Below are positions 13,741 to 25,799 of a stretch of DNA of 64,000 bases, piece after piece. The notes beneath the pieces are model-generated. The model did no database searches and had not been told where the DNA came from. It was given only the letters and a program-made list of their open reading frames with translations. Both the position numbers and the translations under genes were made by a program. Every line of letters begins with the position of its first letter. Position 1 is the first letter of the stretch. This DNA is from Thuidium tamariscinum (Eukaryota > Streptophyta > Bryopsida > Hypnales > Thuidiaceae): NCBI GenBank assembly GCA_947034885.2, contig OX344751.2, forward strand, positions 1-64,000, written 5' to 3'.

Positions 13741-14870
13741 CATTAAATGGACCACCTAAACCCTTAAATGCACCCCAAAAAATTGTTTTCCTATTGCAAG
13801 AGCCAATCATTGTCTTTGATTTTTACAGATTTACTAAGTATTAAACCCATTCATGAAAGTTAACTACAGCTGACTTTGAATCTCAATTAATTTTGACTCA
13901 AGATGAGCCCTTCCAAGATTTTTGCACCATTGAAAGGCTCTCAAAAAATTAGTTGAAATAGGCTTTTGAATTTTCGAATTTGGACCTTGCATGCAAAAGT
14001 TAGAGAATAATGGACCATTCATGAAAATTAACTACAGCTGACTTTGAATCTCAATTACTTTTGACTCAAGATGAGCCCTTCCATGATTCTTGCACCATTG
14101 GAAAGGTCTTGAAAAATTAGTTGAAATAGGCTTTTGAATTTTCGAATTTGGACCTTGCATGCAAAAGTTAGAGAATAATGGACCATTCATGAGAGTTAAC
14201 TACAGCTGACTTTGAATGTCAATTACTTTTGACTCAAGATGAGCCCTTCCATAATTTTTGCACCGTTGGAAATCTCTTGAAAAATGAGTTGAAATAGGCC
14301 TTTGAATTTTTAAAATTGAACCTCGCATGCAAAATTTACACATTAATGGACCATTCATGAGAGTTAACTACAGCTGACTTTGAATGTCAATTACTTTTGA
14401 CTCAAGATGAGCCCTTCCAAGATTTTTGCACCATTGGAAAGCTCTTGAAAAATGAGTCGAAATAGGACTTTTAATTTTTGAAATTGAACCTCGCATGCAA
14501 AAGTTACAAATTAATGGACCATTCATGAGAGTTAACTACAGCTGACTTTGAATGTCAATTACTTTTGACTCAAGATGAGCCCTTCCATAATTTTTGCACC
14601 GTTGGAAAGCTCTTGAAAAATGATTTGAAATAGGCCTTTGAATTTTTTAAATTGAACCTCGCATGCAAAAGTTACAAATTAATGGACCATTTTTGAGAAT
14701 TAACTACAGCTCACTTTGAAAGTCAATTACTTTTGACTCAAGATGAGCCCTTCCAAGATTTTTGCACCATTGGAAAGCTCTCAAAAAAATAGTTGTCATA
14801 GGCCTTTGAATTTTTGAAATTGAACCTTGCATGCAAAAGTTACAAAATAAAAACTTAATTAACTAATTAA
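13741..14870. repeat. Satellite S2, 168-bp unit, six copies
   Basis: The anchor TTAACTACAGCTGAC occurs at 13860, 14028, 14196, 14364, 14532 and 14700 (last copy slightly changed), an exact 168-bp period. The reverse complement of the anchor contains GCTGTAGTTAAC, the same word found once per unit in S1. Units also share GACTCAAGATGAGCCC and TTTTTGCACCATTGG. The block starts about 90 bp before the first anchor; 13741-13830 is single-copy. Confidence 0.93.
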
Positions 14871-15299
14871 GAACTTTACTGTAGATGACAACCTGTACTT
14901 CTAGCTTTTCCCCATAATGCTGAAAGTCATATTTTCAGATTTCTATTTAAAATTTTTATTTTTAAATTTTTATTATATATAGCGATTTTGCAAATCACTA
15001 CATGAAAGGGCCCTGATTTCTTGCCTTTTACACAAGAGTTGCTTTTAATATAGGTAATTTATAAATACTTTTTATTGAACTGATGAAGTAATTTTCACAG
15101 GAAAACCACTACTTGGCTGCCTTCTCGGGAATATGTTGAAATTTCTTATTCGGGTCATCTTTTTTTTAAATTTTGGTAATTTAATTAGAACTAATAAATT
15201 TTAAAAATAGGATAGATAATATCCTATTCGAAAAGAATTTTCTTCGTATATACATCTTTAAAAAAAAATCTAAATGAAATTTGAATGAAACTCTTTGCT
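14871..15299. other. AT-rich spacer between satellites
   Basis: AT-rich and without repeats I can align. It contains a CTGTAGATGAC remnant near 14880. No gene seen. Confidence 0.6.
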
Positions 15300-17090
15300 C
15301 TAATTAAGAATACCAAGTCAAGTTTTTAATTACTTGGGCCTTTTTTTTCAGTCAAAAAATGACACACACAAGTTCTTTTATTACTTTCACATCTACAATA
15401 ATTTTTTCATACACTTTTTTATGTGTTAGAGTATTAATCAAGTCCATGGAGTTTTAAAGAAGTTAACCATTGTACTCAAGAGCACTTAATCATACTTTCA
15501 AACACTTTGGCTATTTTTAACAAAACATAAATGACACCCACAAGTTCTATTGTTTTTTAAAAATACACTTTCATTTTTTCAAACACTTTTTTACATGTTA
15601 GAGTACTAATCAAGTCTATGAAATTTTAATGAAAATAACCGTTGTACTTAAGAGCATTTAATCATACTTTTGAACTCTTTGGCTATTTTTAACAAAAAAT
15701 AAATGACACCCACAAGTTCTATTGTTTTTTAAAATTCCACGTTAATTTTTTCAAACACTTTTTTACGTATTAGAGTACTAATCAAGTCTATGAAATTTTA
15801 ATGAAAATAACCGCTGTACTTAAGAGCATTTAATCATACTTTTGAACACTTTGGCTATTTTTAACAAAAAATAAATGACACCCACAAGTTCTATTGTTTT
15901 TTAAAAATACACGTCAATTTTTTTAAACACTTTTTTACGTGTTAGAATACTAATCAAGTCTATGGAATTTTAATGAAAATAACCGCTGTACTTAAGAGCA
16001 TTTAATCATACTTTTGAACACTTTGGCTATTTTTAACAAAAAATAAATGACACCCACAAGTTCTATTATTTTTTAAAATTCCACGTTAATTTTTTCACAC
16101 ACTTTTTTACGTGTTAGAGTATTAATCAAGTCCATGGAGTTTTAAAAAAAATGACCGTTGTACTTAAGAGCATTCAATCATATTTTTAAATTCTTTGGCT
16201 ATTTGTATTAAAAATTAAATAACACCCACAAGTTCTATTATTTTCCAAAAATCCACGTTAATTTTTTCATACCCTTTTACACGTGTTTAGGGTATTCCTA
16301 GACATCATAGAATTTTCATCAAATTGTTCACTGTACTTAAGAGTCCCAAATCAAACTTTTAGACATTTGAAATTTTTCAACCCATAAATAAATGATACAT
16401 ACAAGTTCTATTATTTTTTTAAAACCCACATCAATTTTTTTGTACATTTTTTTACGTGTTAGAGTACTAATCAAGTCCATGAAATTTTATTGAAATTAAC
16501 TGCTGTACTTAAGAGCATTTAATTTTACTTTTGAGCACTTTGGCTATTTTTATCAAAAATTAGATGACCCATACAAGGTCTACAATTTTTTTAAAACCCA
16601 CGTAAATTTTTTCATATAATTTTACACGTGTTTGAATATTAATCAATCTCATGGAATTTTCATCAAATTCTCTACTGTATTTAAGAGCATTAAATCAAAC
16701 TTTTAGATGTTTGGGATTTTCAATCCATAAATAAATCACACATGTAAGTTCTATTATTCGGTTTCAGACATACATTAATTTTTCCATACACTGTTTTACG
16801 TATTAGAATACTAATCAAGTCGATGGAATTTCAAAGAAATTAACCGCTGTACTTAAAAGCATTTAATTTTACTTTTAAGCACTTTGGCTCTTTTTATCAG
16901 GAATTAAATGACACCCACAAGTTCTATTGTTTTTTAAACATCCACGTACATTTTTTCATACACTATTTTAAATGTTAGAGTACTAATCAGGTCTATGGAA
17001 TTTTAATTAAAATAACTGCTGTATTTAAGAGCATTTAATCATATTGTTAAATACTTTGGCTAGTTGTATCAAAAATAAAATGACACCCCT
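15300..17090. repeat. Satellite S3, about 171-bp unit, roughly ten copies
   Basis: The phrase GACACCCACAAGTTCTATT recurs about every 171-172 bp (for example near 15534, 15705, 15877 and 16047), with degenerate copies at both ends. Each unit holds GCTGTACTTAAGAGC or a near variant (15813, 15985, 16502, 16846) and the phrase ACGTGTTAGAGTACTAATCAAG. The block ends at a short CCCTAAACCCTAAA tract near 17086-17100. Confidence 0.92.
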
Positions 17091-17745
17091 AAACCCTAAA
17101 CGTTTTAACAAAATAAAATCATTCTCCCTTTTCAATGATGGAAGATTTTTGATATTTAATGGGACCTTTGGAATTTGAATTCATATAATTGTTGTATTTA
17201 ATAGGTCTAAATGCAAATATCTCATGCATTTTGTACCAAATTTAAGAACAAAATCAACCCACAACTTGGGAATGTTTTAACAAAATAAAATCATTCTCCC
17301 TTTTCAATGATGGAAGATTTTGGATATTTAATGGGACCCTTGAAATTTTAATTCAATTAATTGCTGTATTTAATAGGTCTAAATGCAAATATCTCATGCA
17401 TTTTGTACTCAATCTAAGACCCAAATCAACCCACAACTTGAGAATGTTTTAACAAAATCAAATCATTGTGCCTTTTCAATGATGGAAGATTTTGGATATT
17501 TAATGGGGCCCTTGAAATTTTAATTCAATTAATTGTTGTATTTAATAGGTCTAAATCATGTTTTAGGGTCTCATGCATTTTGTACTAAATCTACCTACTA
17601 AATCAACCCACAACTTGGGAATGTTTCAACAAAATCAAATCATTGTCCCTTTTCAATGATGGAAGATTTTGGATATTAAATGGGGCCCTTCAAAATTTCC
17701 TTCAATTAATGCCTGTACTTAATATGCCTAAATGTGTATCAAGTA
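17091..17745. repeat. Satellite S4, about 172-bp unit, four copies
   Basis: The anchor GTTTTAACAAAATNAAATCAT occurs at 17102, 17274, 17445 and (changed) 17623. Each unit contains TTCAATTAATTGCTGTATTTAATAGG or a variant of it, shown here from 17353 onwards. The block opens at a telomeric tract, so S3 and S4 meet at CCCTAAA repeats. Confidence 0.9.
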
Positions 17746-19835
17746 CGTTAATGTGTATGATATTGATGCACCCAAGTTGTCTAATTCTTTAAGACATTAA
17801 ATTCATTACTTCTCTCATGAATTTTGCTTTTTGTTAAGGTTAATTTGGCCATGAAATTCTTGAAAATGCAATTGTTGTATTATATGGAATTTAGTTCAAA
17901 ATTTCTATGTACCACGTACGTGATGATGCAATTGTTTGGCTCAATGATGTTGTCTAATTTTGTGAGACTTCAAATTTCATGACTTTTTCTTTTGAATTTA
18001 GATTTGTATTGTGTGAAATTGGCCATGAAGGGTTACAAAATACAGTTGCTGTATTTTATGAGTTTCGATCCAAAATTCTCATGCATGGGGTACGTGAATG
18101 TGTAAGATTTTGGCTCACTCAAGTTGTTCATTTTTTGGAGACTTTGAATTCATGGGTTCTGCTCATAAATTTGAATTTGTATTGTAGAAAAACAACTATA
18201 AAATGTTAAAACAACATTGTTGTATTTTGTGGGATTCAATTCAAAATTCCTACACATTGGATACGTGAATGTATATGATTATGATCCACCCAACTTGTCT
18301 AATTTCTTGAGACTTGAAATTGATGAATTTTGTTCATGAATTTTATTTTTTTATGGTTAATTTGGCTTTGGAGTTTTTAGAAATACAGTTGCTTTTTTAT
18401 ATGGGATTCAATCCAAAAATTTTACGTACCAAAGAGGTGATTTTACAGGATTTTGGCTCATTCAAGTTCCTTAATTTTTTGAGATTAGAAATTCATGACT
18501 TTTGCTTTTGAATTTAGATTTGTATTGTATGAAATTGGCCATGGAATGCTAAAAAATATAGTTGCTGTATTTTGTGGGATAATTCAAAATTCAAACGCAT
18601 TGGCTACGTGAATGTGTATGATTACGATCCATCCAAGTTGTCTAATTTCTTGGGAATTGAAATTGATGAATTTAGTCCGTGAATTTTTATTTTTTTATGG
18701 TTAATTTGGCCACGGAGTTTTTAAAAATACAGTTGCTGTATTTTGTGGGATTCAATCCAAAATTCCTACGTGTCGAGGCCAAAATTGTGCAATAATTTGG
18801 CACATTCAAGTTCCTTATTTTTTTGTGACTTGAAATTCATGACTTTTTCTTTTAAATTTAGATTTGTATTGCGTGAAATTGGCCATGGAATGCTAAAAAA
18901 TATAGTTGCTGTATTTTATGAGTTTAAATCCAAAATTCTCTTGCATGGGATACATGAATGTGTAAGATTTGGCTCACTCAAGTTGTCCAACCTTAGAGAA
19001 CTTCGAATTTTTGAGTTTTGCTCATGAAATTTAGTTTGTGGTGTGGGAAAATGACCCTAAACCCTAAAAATAAGTTGCTGTATTTTGTGGAATTCAATCC
19101 AATATTCCTACGTATCGGGTACCTGAATGTGTATAGTTTTGACGCACCCAAGTTGTCCAAGTTTTGTAAGACTTCAAACTCATGACTTGTTCTCATGAAT
19201 TTTTTTTTTGTGAAGGATAATTTGGCCATGTGGTGTTGTTGTATTTTAGGGGATTTAATCCAAACTTTATATATACCGTGCACTTGATTGAGCAATATCT
19301 TGGCTCATTTATGTTTTCCAATGTTTTGGCTATAGGATTTCATGACATTTGTTCATGAATTTTATTTTGTATTCCGCAAAATTGGCCATGGAATGTATAA
19401 ATGTACAGTTGCTGTATTTTAATTGGTTCAACCGAAAATTCTCATACATGGGATACATGAATGTGTAAGATTTTGGCTCACTCAAGTTGTCCAATTTTTA
19501 GGGACTTCAAATTCATGAGTTTTGCTTATGAAATTGAATTTGTACCGAGAAAAGCAACCACGAAAAGTTAAAAACCCGTTGTTGTATTTTGTGGGATTCA
19601 ATCCAAAATTCCTACGTATTGGGTACGTGAATGTGTATGATTTTGACGCACCCAAGTTGTCCAATTTCTTAAGACTTCAAATTCATTACTTATTCATATG
19701 AATTTTGCTTTTTGTTAAGGTTAATTTGGCCATGGAATTTTGAAAAATACAGTTGCTGTATTTTATAAAGTTCAATCCCAAATTCTTAGGCATGGGGTAC
19801 GTGAATGCGTAAGATTTTAGCTCATTGAAGCCACG
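17746..19835. repeat. Satellite S5, about 170-bp unit, about twelve diverged copies (first block)
   Basis: The phrase GTTGCTGTATTTTGTGGGATT and variants recur about every 170 bp (near 18045, 18213, 18560, 18730, 18902, 19072, 19406, 19578 and 19746). They alternate with TACGTGAATGTGTATGATT and CACCCAAGTTGTCCAATTT. Open stretches of 60-100 codons here are by-products of the repeat. Confidence 0.88.
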
Positions 19836-21060
19836 TCATCATGGAATCCTGTAGAGAGGATCTAAAACGTCATCCAATCTACTTTCAAATGCCCTTCTTT
19901 ATGCAAAAAGCGTAAACCTTCCTCCCTCTTTATTTGATGGTTAAAAAAATCTATCTTTAGACTAAAGTAAATCCACCATCCTGTAGATGCCTTCAAGAGC
20001 TTTCCAAATATGTTTTTTTATTTATCATACAATACCCTAACTAGCAGCAATAGATGGATGAAGTATCTTGGTAGCCAACTTCATCCAGTCATATCTTTTT
20101 CATACAACGTCCAATGAAGGAGTGCCACATCATCATGGACTCCTATAAAAAAGACCTACAACGTCGTCCAATCCGATTTCAAACGCCCTTCTTTATGCAA
20201 AAGCCAAAAAGTCACCTCTCACATTTTACCTACGGTAATTAACTATTTTTAGCTAAAAGTAAACCCTAAACATCGAAGAGGCCTTTGTCCCCTTTCCAAA
20301 AGTCTCTTTGATTCATCCATGCCATGCTTCAAATAGCAGCATCGGATAGATGAAGTTCCAAAGTTCAAACTTCATCCGTCCATAATTGGCACATAGAATG
20401 TTCGATCATGAAGTGCCACATCATCTTGGAACCCCGTGAAAGAGCCCTACGACGCCATGCACTTGGAATACAATCGCCCTTCTCCCTGCAAAAGCCAAAA
20501 AGTCATCCCTCACATTTTACCTACAGTAGATTTCTATTTTTAGCCATAATTGAATGCACTTCATCCAAGAGGCCTTTGTCCCCTTTCCAAAAAAGTCTTT
20601 GATTCATCTATGCCACGCTTAAAATAGCGGCAACGGATGGATGAAGTTTGAACTTGCAAACTTCATCCGTCCACAACTCTCACATAGAACATCCAATTGT
20701 GAAGTGCCACGTCATCTTGCAATCCCGTTAAAGAGCCCTACGACACCATGGACTAAGAATACAATCGCCCTTCTCCCTGCAAAAGCCAAAAAGCCACACC
20801 TCACATTTTACCTACAGTAAATTTCTATTTTTAGCCAAAGATGACCGCACCACATCCAAGAGGCCTTTGTCCCCTTTCCAAAAGTGTCTTTGATTCATCC
20901 ATCCCTTGCTTATAATAGCGGCAATGGACGGATGAAGTTCCAAAGTTCAAACTTCATCCGTCCATAACTGGCACATAGAATGTCCGATCAAGAAGAACAA
21001 CATCATTTCACACTCGTACAAACAAAACCTATGAATACATGTGATTAAAAACCTTAAGGT
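19836..21060. repeat. Satellite S6, about 291-bp unit, four copies (first block)
   Basis: The phrase GTGCCACATCATCTTGG and variants occur near 19830, 20121, 20415, 20707 and (decayed) 20990. Each unit includes CGCCCTTCTTTATGCAAAAG, CTATTTTTAGNC, and an inverted repeat GGATGAAGTT / AACTTCATCC followed by CATACAANGTCCAAT. The last parts are shared with subtelomeric unit A, so the two families are related. Confidence 0.88.
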
Positions 21061-22881
21061 ACCTAAACCCCAAAAGTCAAACTACCCCAAATCCCCATAT
21101 AAGGCCAAAATTCAAAATTGTTATTTTTAGCCAAACAAGGTATTTTTGGAAAGCTCTTTCCAAGCCCTTTCCAAAATAGTAATTCACGTCTTCAAATTCC
21201 AAAAAATGAATCCACAAATCCAAAGTCAAACCCAAACACCCTAAAGTCAAAGTTGCTATATCTCACAAATGGTGAACTTATTAGCGTTCTAATCATCGTT
21301 TTCATGATCGCAAGGTTCACAAATGGGGGGGTAGGTTCAATAAAAACAACACCAAAAACGGCCATACCCCTAAGAACACCCTTGTAACCCTTAAACCGCA
21401 ACTCAAAATCAAATAATTCTAAATCCCAAAATCCACCAACAAACCCCTAAATCCCTAAATCCAACCCTAAACCCCCAACCCTCCATATAGACTCTAAAAA
21501 CACCAAAATCGGACATCATATGCTACCCTAATCAATTAACAAAAAACACCCAAAACAATTAATTAAGAACCCTTAAACCCCCCCAAAAAAACTAACACAC
21601 GTACCTGGATTTCTTCTACAGTTGATGTCCCGCTCTGAAATAATGAACCCCCCCTTGGCCTATATATACAAAAAATTAGGGTTTTTTGGATGAAAAGTAA
21701 ACGGATGTACTAAAAATAGAAAAATGGATGAAAAATTATAAAATCACCTCGTTTACATGGATGCATGAAAATCATGAAATTGGATGAAAAATGGATGAAA
21801 TACATACAAAAAGGCCATGGATGAAAAAAGGCTAATAGTTGACTTTTGCATAAAGAAGGGCGACTCAAATTCAAACATATATTCGGATAGGGTTTGGAAT
21901 GGGCTTTCCAATGACACGTGGCACATGCCAATTGGACTTGTAATGAAGAAGTTATAGGCGGATGAAGTTTGCATTTAGAAAACTTCATCCATCTATAACT
22001 TTTGCGTACAAGGTCGGATGAATAAGTGCCATACTTTTTCGGAACCCCCTTTCCAAACCCTACAACTTTACTTTTGATCACTTTTCCAAAATCGGCCATC
22101 TACAAAAAGTCAACTTGAGGGGTACCCAAAGTCAAATCGCCCTAAAAGAAGGGCGATTCAAATTCAAGCACATATTCGGATAGGGTTTGAAAAGGGCTTT
22201 CCAATGACACGTGGCACTTGCCAATTAGACTTATAATGAAGAAGTTATACGTGGATGAAGTATAGATTTGCAAGATTTCATCCATCCATAACTTTTGCAT
22301 ACAAGGTCGGATGAACAAGTGCCATACATTTTTGGAATCCCCTCTCCAAACCCTACAACTTTACTTTTGACCACATTTCCAAAATCGGCCATCTCCAAAA
22401 AGTCAACTTTAGGGGTACCCAAAGTCAAATCGGCCATAACTTTCTAAAAAAGCCCTATGTTTGGGCTTTTTATTACTCCATTGTGATCACAACACTTGAA
22501 AATGGGGGGGTAGGTACCTTCCAATCTTCAAAATTGATAAACCCTAAGAAGATAGCAACCACATTTGCAACTTTTGAAACGCTTATAACTCCTAACCCTA
22601 AACTCATTTCTACAATCCTAAACCACCATTGGATTCCTAATACCCTCAAATAGGGGGGTACGTCAACTCTCCACCCAAAAATAACCTAAATCAAGCAAAG
22701 TCAACTCACCCCTTAAAAGTCAATGTTGCTATATCTCACAAACGGAGAAACTATTAGGGCTTTTTATTGCACCAATGGAACCGCAATAGTTGAAAATGGG
22801 GGGGGTAGCCAAAATCCCCGCCCAAAAAAAGTATGTCAAAATTTCGGGAACACCCTTGTAACCCTAAACCCTAAGATACAC
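21061..22881. repeat. Decayed unit A and S6 sequences
   Basis: Diverged A-type pieces (GTTGCTATATCTCACAAAT, ATTGTGATCACAACACTTG, G-runs before TAGG near 21327, 22503, 22655 and 22797) alternate with S6-type pieces carrying the GGATGAAGT / ACTTCATCC inverted repeat near 21960-21990 and 22255-22285. A TATATATA stretch lies near 21661. The region ends at a CCCTAAACCCTAA tract (22861-22874) that abuts the aldo/keto-reductase exon. No gene seen. Confidence 0.75.
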
Positions 22882-23014
22882 CTGGAACAAAGTCCAACCT
22901 CCCCATTGATCTATAACATATTTGTACTTGGAGAGCAACGATGTGGTAAGGTCTGGCCTTCTGGGCTCAGGTCGTCCCAAGTACTTTTCAGACAAAAATC
23001 CTCCCAAAACAGTC
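22882..23014 (-). pseudogene. Isolated exon of a plant aldo/keto reductase-family protein
   Basis: On the minus strand a 133-bp exon-like segment lies between an acceptor-like TGTGCAG and a donor-like GTGTAT. It encodes TVLGGFLSEKYLG, then LTTSLLSKYK, and ends WGGWTLFQ. I recognise this as the conserved GTVMGGLLSEKFL ... SLQKYK ... WGGWNLFQ section of a plant NAD(P)-linked aldo/keto-reductase family. Only this exon is present. Just 2-3 bases beyond the donor site the sequence becomes TTAGGGTTTAGGG, so the rest of the gene was cut off at a telomeric tract. The part upstream of the exon (to the right) is not recognisable as the preceding exon. A broken or captured gene piece. Family recognition is from memory of conserved motifs and was not searched. 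Confidence 0.65.
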
Positions 23015-23183
23015 CTGCACATGTTATTGAATATCATTGCAAATCTGTTTTTTCGTGCAGTAAAGTACATCCTTACGCCAATAGGGCCTCTTTAAATTGA
23101 ACAAACCCAAAGTCTGGCCATAACGAATCAACAAAACAAAGCTCGGAATACGCTGCTTGCCAAAGAAGGAAGTTACTAAGCCA

Positions 23184-23349
23184 CTGCTCTCTACTTGTTC
23201 GTATCAACAAATCGTTGCTCTCTACTATTTGTTCGTATCAACAAATCGTTGCTCTCTACTACTTGTTTGTAACAACAAATCGTTGCTCTCTACTACTTGT
23301 TTGTAACAACAAATCGTTGCTCTCTACTACTTGTTCGTATCAACAAATC
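23184..23349. repeat. 34-bp minisatellite
   Basis: Four full copies of a 34-bp unit starting CAACAAATCGTTGCTCTC at 23205, 23239, 23273 and 23307, plus partial copies on both sides. Copies differ only at ATTTGTTCGTAT against ACTTGTTTGTAA. It lies between the reductase exon and the orphan gene. Confidence 0.95.
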
Positions 23350-23496
23350 CGGGTTCCATGCGTCGCCTAGCTAGTCTTCAACTCCTCGCAGATCCAGATC
23401 AAATCTAATCACATGCAAAACTTGCATAAGAGAACACTTACTTGACTCAAAATATTCTCTATGAAAGACCACTTACAAGAAACAAGTGAACTCACC

Positions 23497-24180
23497 TTAT
23501 TTGAAACAATCTGGTAGAGCTGCCTTCAAAGCTTCATACACGTTGATCGTCATGCACTGGAATTTGTGTGTGTTTTGAAGAGAAGGAAACTCGGTGATGG
23601 CGCGACTGCTTCGAGCGACAGCAGCATCAAGAGAGTCTAGTGTCGAAAAATGTACAGTGTCATTTCTAGAAGCGATGCAAACCTTGCCAATGTACTTGTA
23701 CCGTTTGACTTGCACTTGCATAGCCATTGCACTTGCCTGGAAAATAATACAAAATAGATTAGTAAATTATACATCACTAAATCCTAAGTCTTACAAATAA
23801 AACCTAACAAAAAAAACTAAAAAGAAATTTATCTGAACATATTGTTGCACGTTAGGGTCTGAATCATAAAGCTGGTTTCCATCACCAACACTTCGCGCTT
23901 CCTGTTTCCCCACTGACCACTTAATGACTTCACCAGCAGCAATAATCAGATCTCGAGTTGCCATCCCTAGAACAATGTCTTCCAAACCTCCCGCACGCTT
24001 CTTCAATTGGGTGATCTCCATCTGTTGTGCCTGTATAATTTTGCCAACCTCCTCAAACCTCGTGACCATCAGATTCTTTAGTTCGTCACTGTAAACCACG
24101 ATTTCTTGTAAAATAGTATGTGGACGCAGAGTGGATACATGAACAGCATCCGCTTCAGTCAGCGCACATATCTCCGCCAT
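23497..24180 (-). CDS. Orphan two-exon gene, about 193-residue protein of unknown function
   Basis: Exon 1 runs from ATG at 24180 (context CAGGATGGCGG, a good plant start) to about 23839. Exon 2 runs from 23736 to the TAA at 23499-23497. The proposed 102-bp intron (23838-23737) starts GTTCAG and ends TTTTCCAG, keeps phase 0 and removes a stop. A donor mutated to CAG/ATAAAT six bases later would also stay in frame. The predicted product is about 193 residues, with a helical, probably coiled-coil stretch around residues 35-70 (ELKNLMVTRFEEVGKI, then QQMEITQLKKRAGGLED) and a second half rich in KRYKYIGKVC and AVARSSRAI. I do not recognise a family. The stop is followed one base later by a strong donor-like GTGAGT, so a 3'UTR intron or a lost exon is possible. 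It sits in a small genic island inside satellites. Confidence 0.5.
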
Positions 24181-24280
24181 CCTGCCTCACAAATCGCAAC
24201 CCTAAACCCTAAACACGACAAGAGAACAGGTCCGAGAGCACATGCGATATGATATTATATTGGTTTTTTATTATTGGCCC
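24181..24280 (-). promoter_or_regulatory. Candidate promoter and 5' leader of the orphan gene, with telobox
   Basis: Reading the minus strand towards the ATG: two CCAAT boxes (24277-24273 and 24263-24259), an AT-rich TATAATATC (24259-24251), then a leader containing TTTAGGGTTTAGGG (about 24213-24200). This last word is a telobox (AAACCCTAA), an element known from promoters of plant growth and translation genes. The order supports a real promoter. The alternative is that the word is a telomeric junction like the one at 22861-22874. Confidence 0.45.
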
Positions 24281-24432
24281 CTCCTTACGCTCCCAATGTT
24301 GGGAGCTGCAGCGCCTGCACGGGGGAACGCCGGAAGGGAACTCTGGGAATTTCGAATGAAGACATCAATGTTGACGAATGAGAACCACTTCCATTCCTCA
24401 TTCATTCATCCGGTCAGTTTGGATGAATTTTT

Positions 24433-24450
24433 CGTCGTCGTCGTCGTCGT
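24433..24450. repeat. (CGT)6 microsatellite
   Basis: Six CGT triplets in a row, about 150 bp upstream of the candidate promoter of the minus-strand gene. Confidence 0.95.
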
Positions 24451-24469
24451 CTGTTTCATTGAGTCATGA

Positions 24470-25480
24470 AACCTTAAACCCCCCCTAAGTCCAAGTCCAA
24501 GTTGCCATATCTTGCAAACCGCGAACTTGTATAGCTTTTTTTGACCGCGGTTGGATTCGTGGACCTCGGGGACAGGGGGGTAGGTCCACCCAAAACCCCC
24601 CCAAAAGAAGTCGAAAAGTTATGGGATGCCCATGCAAGCGGTTGTTGTATTTGAAATGTCACGAATGCTTAAAATGACTCCGACATGTGCAATTTGAAAT
24701 TTTGTCATAGATTTGGTGGGATCGACGCGTTCTGAACTCGTGGGAGTTTTATTTTAGCCCAATTATGGAGCAATGAATGGAAATCTTACATGGAATACCC
24801 TTAACTACAGCAGACCCCGTATTTTGAAAGTCATGAATGTTTAAAATGACTTCTACACGTGAAACTTAAAATTTCAAAAGCACCACCTTGTAGATGCTCT
24901 AAACCGCTTTCCGAAAATGCAATTCATTTTGTCATCCGATGCTTCCATCAATGGGAATTGGTGGATGAAGTTCGACCAAACCAAACTTCATCTGCTCATA
25001 TCTTGTGCATAGAATGTCCGATCGCCAGGTGCCACGTCATTTTGGACTCCCACGAAAAAGACCTACAACCTCGTGCCTTCCGTTCCCAAACGCCTTTCTT
25101 TATGCAATAGTCTAAACGTGGCCCCTTGTTAAATGACACTTCCAAATTCCTATTTTTGGCCAAAAACAAAAGCACCACTTTGTAGATGCTTGTCACCGCA
25201 TTCCGAAAATGTGATTCACTTTATCATCCGATACTTCAATCAACGGGAATCGGTGGATGAAGTTTCAAAATGTAAACTTCATCCGTTGATATCTGGTGCA
25301 CCGAAATTCCGATTGCCAAGTTCCGCATCATCTTGAAATCCCGCCACAATGATCTAGGAAGCCCTGCAATCAAAAATCAAATCCAAGTACGTTGGCAAAA
25401 GTCAATTCTCCCCTGGTCATCGATGTAGAGCCAAAATCCAAAGTCGCTATTTTTAGCCAAATGGGACGTTTTTGGAAAAC
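24470..25480. repeat. Decayed A, S-type and S6 satellite pieces
   Basis: An A-type piece with GTTGCCATATCTTGCAAA and a G-run TAGG (24485-24585). Then two roughly 175-bp units sharing TGTATTTGAAATGTCACGAATG / CGTATTTTGAAAGTCATGAATG, shown here from 24645 and 24819; the word TTAACTACAGC lies at 24801. Then two S6-type units with GGATGAAGT / ACTTCATC inverted repeats (near 24965 and 25255). No gene seen. Confidence 0.7.
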
Positions 25481-25495
25481 CCTCATGAAGGTATG

Positions 25496-25603
25496 AGAAG
25501 GGTGTAAATAGGTTGTACATAGGGCGTAAAAAAGGTGTTCAAAAGGTGTAAATAGGATGTAAATGGGGTATTATGGTGTAAAAAGGGTGTGAAAAAGGTG
25601 TAT
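25496..25603. repeat. Degenerate GGTGTAAA minisatellite
   Basis: Short repeats of AAGGTGTAAATAGG and relatives (GGGTGTAAATAGG, AGGTGTTCAAAAGG, GGTGTAAAAAGGG) fill about 108 bp. Periods vary between about 10 and 20 bp. Confidence 0.8.
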
Positions 25604-25799
25604 TACAGCATGGTGATTGCAAGTCTAATGGCATACATCCACGGTCGATCACCCCCTCCAAAAAAAGTCCATGAATTTTATGAATGAAGGGGATGGAAGA
25701 TGGATTGGATCATAATTTGTATCTTTTCTTTTTATTTCAAACATTCCATTTGATTATGGCTCTGTGACCCAAAAGTCAACGAAATCAACCCCTAGTACC

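Noticed and set aside
17086-17100. Short CCCTAAA words inside satellites (also 19053 and 27384) as former chromosome ends
   Set aside because: Only two units or fewer; those inside S5 sit in phase with the repeat and could arise by chance, so I do not claim an end scar there.
21710-22099. 129-codon minus-strand ORF
   Set aside because: Lies in decayed subtelomeric satellite; the translation follows repeated phrases.
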